Made by a program: the position numbers and the translations under genes. Of a DNA stretch of 64,000 nt, positions 62,008-64,000 are shown in pieces. The notes below the pieces were generated by a model. The model was given only the letters and a program-made list of their open reading frames with translations, had not been told where the DNA came from and made no database searches. Location of the stretch: the NCBI RefSeq assembly GCF_036700095.1, contig NZ_CP144918.1, forward strand, positions 2,047,001 through 2,111,000, given 5' to 3'. This stretch comes from Pelagerythrobacter marensis. Its GTDB lineage: Bacteria; Pseudomonadota; Alphaproteobacteria; Sphingomonadales; Sphingomonadaceae. Numbering within the stretch: position 1 is the stretch's first letter; each line of letters begins with the position of its first letter.

Positions 62008-62795
62008 GGGGCGCCTGCGGCGAGCGGGCGCTCGCTCGCCAGGTCGGGGCCGGACTGCGGCACCCTGGCTGCTTCCAGAGCCGGTCCGATCAGGATCACG
62101 GCGGGGCCATGGCCCAGCACCGACCGGGCGGCGATCGGCAGCAGGTCGAGCCGGCTATGGAATCGGCGCTCGCCGGGCAGGCTGGCGTTTTCCACCAGGG
62201 CGACCGGGGTTGCCGGGTCGAGTCCCGCCGCGATCAGCTGGTGCGCGATATGCCCCGCCATTGCCTTGCCCATGTAGATCGCCAGCGTGGCTTGGGGATC
62301 GGCCAGGGCTTTCCAGTCGATGTCCGCCCCTTCCCCGGCGCAGGCATGTGCGGTCATGAATGTCAGCGCCCGGGCCTCTCCCCGCAGCGTCAGCGGGACG
62401 GCGAGGCTCGCCGCGGCGGCCGAGGCTGCGGTAATCCCCGGACAGATGCGCACCGGAATGCCCGCCGCCCGGCACGCCGCGAGTTCCTCGGCCGTTCGGG
62501 CGAAAATTGCCGGATCGCCGCCTTTCAGGCGCACGACTCGTTGTCCGGCCAGCGCGGCGGCCACGATCATCCGGTCGATCGCCGCCTGGCTCCGCGAATG
62601 GCGGCCGGCGCGCTTGCCCACCGGAACCAGCCGGGCACCCGGGCCGACCAGTTCCAGGACGCCGGGGCCGACCAGCGCATCGTGAAAGACAACGTCGGCC
62701 AGGGCGAGCACCCGTTCCGCCTTGCGCGTCAGAAGGTCGGGATCGCCGGGGCCGGCCCCGACCAGCCATACGGTGTGCGGCTTGAAGTCGGTCAT
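62004..62795 (-). CDS. cobA: Uroporphyrinogen-III C-methyltransferase (SUMT)
   Basis: A 263-residue SAM methyltransferase that makes precorrin-2, here most likely for siroheme, the cofactor of nitrite reductase. It starts VWLVGAGPGDPDLLTRKAERVL, and VVRLKGGDPAIFAR and CPGITAASAAAA are typical SUMT motifs. The start MTDFKPHTVW at 62795 overlaps the nitrate reductase stop (ATGA). It has no CysG-type dehydrogenase part. Confidence 0.92.
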   Translation of the reverse strand: MTDFKPHTVWLVGAGPGDPDLLTRKAERVLALADVVFHDALVGPGVLELVGPGARLVPVGKRAGRHSRSQAAIDRMIVAAALAGQRVVRLKGGDPAIFARTAEELAACRAAGIPVRICPGITAASAAAASLAVPLTLRGEARALTFMTAHACAGEGADIDWKALADPQATLAIYMGKAMAGHIAHQLIAAGLDPATPVALVENASLPGERRFHSRLDLLPIAARSVLGHGPAVILIGPALEAARVPQSGPDLASERPLAAGAP

Positions 62796-64000
62796 ATGGC
62801 AGGCTCCATCGTGGGGCGGGATTCCAGCATCCGGGCAATTACGGGGCGACAACTGCCGCAGTTCGTCCCGGCCCTGGTCGCGGCGCCGACGGCGCCGGTG
62901 TCGCGGGCGCCGGCAGCGATCGCGGCGGCAATCTGCCGTTCGCCGACATCATGGCACAGGCAGACCAGCGGCCCGTTGTCGGGCGCGGGGACGGCGGGAC
63001 GCCCGGCAAGCCACTCGGCCCCCGTGCCAGGCGTGCCGAGCCGATCGGCGATCCAGTCGCGCGAGGGCAGGGTGCCGCGGCGAGTCACGAACAGCGCGGC
63101 GGCCAGCGCCCCCGCGTCGTCGGGCACGGCAATTCTTCGCATACCGCGTTCGCGGTCGGCCGCTTCTATCCGGGGACCGGGGGGCAACAGGGCATCGCAG
63201 TCGACCGCGCCGAATCCTGCGAGTTCGGTCAGCCATCCGTGTGCGACCCGCGAGCGGACCCAATAGGGCGCCTGCGGTGTCACGGGCTCGCGCGAGGCGA
63301 GAAATGCGCGCCAGTCCGGCACCACTGGCGCAACGCGAGCGGGCGTGTTCTTGAACCCCGGCTGCCCGGACAGCGGATCTGTGGCCGGCTGGACCAGTTT
63401 CCCGGTCCGCCCGCCTCCGGCCAGCATATCGGTCCAGTGCATGGGGACGAAGATTTCGCCCGGTCGCTGGCTCTCGCTGGTCGCGATGCGGAACAGCTCT
63501 GCGCCGAATGGCGTCTCGATTCGCCCCAGGCCCCCTTCGACCAGACCGTAGCGGCGGGCGTCGACGGGGTGCATTTCCAGTATCGGCTCGCGTCGATGGT
63601 GCGAAAGCCGGGGGCTGAGACCGGTGCGGGTCATCGTGTGCCACTGGTCGCGATAGCGGCCGGTGTTGAGGCGGAGCGGGAACCCGGGATCGGGCGCCCG
63701 GGCGGCAGGCGGGCTCACGGCGACGATCCGCGCCTTGCCGTCGGCGGTGGGAAAGCGGTGGGCGAGGGGGTGCCGCCCACCCCATTGAAACGGCTGCATT
63801 TCGTTATAGCGGCGATCGCTGCATCCGGCCCAGTCGGCCAGATCCAGACGTTTCCCGTGCTGGCGCGCGAGCCGGGTCATTGCGGCATATTCGCGGAACA
63901 CTTCGGCGGGCGAGGCCCATGCGAAGGCATCCCGCCAGCCCATGCGCGCGGCGACATCGGCGACGATGCGCCAGTCGGCCCGGGCTTCGCCGGGGGGTGG
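62792..64000 (-). CDS. nasA: Assimilatory nitrate reductase catalytic subunit, C-terminal part (continues past window edge)
   Basis: The 402 residues present are the C-terminal part of a molybdopterin oxidoreductase. The molybdopterin dinucleotide-binding domain has LNTGRYRDQWHTMTRTGLSPRLSHHRREP and FVPMHWTDML. The C-terminal BFD-like Fe-S domain has VCLCHDVGERQI and TNCGSCRPVIARML, which places it with NasA types. It reads without a stop to the window edge. The gene order with cobA, moeA and mobA fits a nitrate assimilation operon. Confidence 0.9.
   Translation of the reverse strand, partial: PPPGEARADWRIVADVAARMGWRDAFAWASPAEVFREYAAMTRLARQHGKRLDLADWAGCSDRRYNEMQPFQWGGRHPLAHRFPTADGKARIVAVSPPAARAPDPGFPLRLNTGRYRDQWHTMTRTGLSPRLSHHRREPILEMHPVDARRYGLVEGGLGRIETPFGAELFRIATSESQRPGEIFVPMHWTDMLAGGGRTGKLVQPATDPLSGQPGFKNTPARVAPVVPDWRAFLASREPVTPQAPYWVRSRVAHGWLTELAGFGAVDCDALLPPGPRIEAADRERGMRRIAVPDDAGALAAALFVTRRGTLPSRDWIADRLGTPGTGAEWLAGRPAVPAPDNGPLVCLCHDVGERQIAAAIAAGARDTGAVGAATRAGTNCGSCRPVIARMLESRPTMEPAI

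Overview
The window is about 64 kb of high-GC (mid-60s percent by eye), densely coding chromosome from an alphaproteobacterium. It is most likely a member of the order Sphingomonadales, close to the Erythrobacteraceae. The grounds are codon use, several TonB-dependent receptors, a class II DAHP synthase, a MucR-type regulator, and the conserved run nifU-like / nitroreductase / tsaB / rimI / mucR / fur / plsC / miaB / phoH / ybeY / corC. I see no rRNA, tRNA, CRISPR array, prophage or intact insertion sequence. Assignments rest on reading translated motifs by eye; no database search was run.

Layout. 1-9.4 kb: the end of a membrane protein gene, a HerA-like ATPase, queE and valS on the minus strand, and a plus-strand Mla-type lipid transport operon. 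9.4-15.2 kb: a 5'-truncated hydrolase remnant, a TonB receptor with a PhoD-type phosphatase, and a poorly coding stretch. 15.2-27.3 kb: an XRE-cupin regulator diverges from a long plus-strand cluster. That cluster holds two class C-type serine hydrolases, a DgcA-like N-acetyl-D-glutamate racemase, a DgcN-like N-acetyltransferase, two M19 dipeptidases, a TonB receptor and a YkvI-type permease. It reads as a system for importing and degrading D-glutamate-containing peptides, possibly peptidoglycan fragments. 27.4-34.2 kb: an RND tripartite efflux pump and its TetR regulator. 34.4-41.0 kb: a small hydrophilic protein, a chemoreceptor-like protein, DUF1489, MgtE, a cyclophilin, a lipase and a LysR regulator.

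41.0-52.5 kb is housekeeping: RNA maturation, tRNA modification, Fe-S delivery, phospholipid acylation, two global regulators and a large M16 protease. 52.6-58.5 kb has DAHP synthase, a gene-poor kilobase ending in a tandem palindromic repeat array, the ergothioneine pair egtB-egtD, an aspartic protease and a MerC-like protein preceded by a perfect palindrome. 58.7-64 kb has a dicarboxylate/amino-acid symporter and the minus-strand operon nasA-cobA-moeA-mobA, which joins assimilatory nitrate reductase to siroheme and molybdenum cofactor synthesis.

The points most worth a second look are these. First, the D-glutamate/peptide cluster carries two related promoter/operator sites, which suggest one regulon under the divergent regulator. 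Second, a palindromic GC-rich repeat has inserted in frame in the catalytic core of valS, adding about 39 residues, and a sister copy lies between valS and queE. Third, a 67-68 bp REP-like tandem array sits upstream of egtB.
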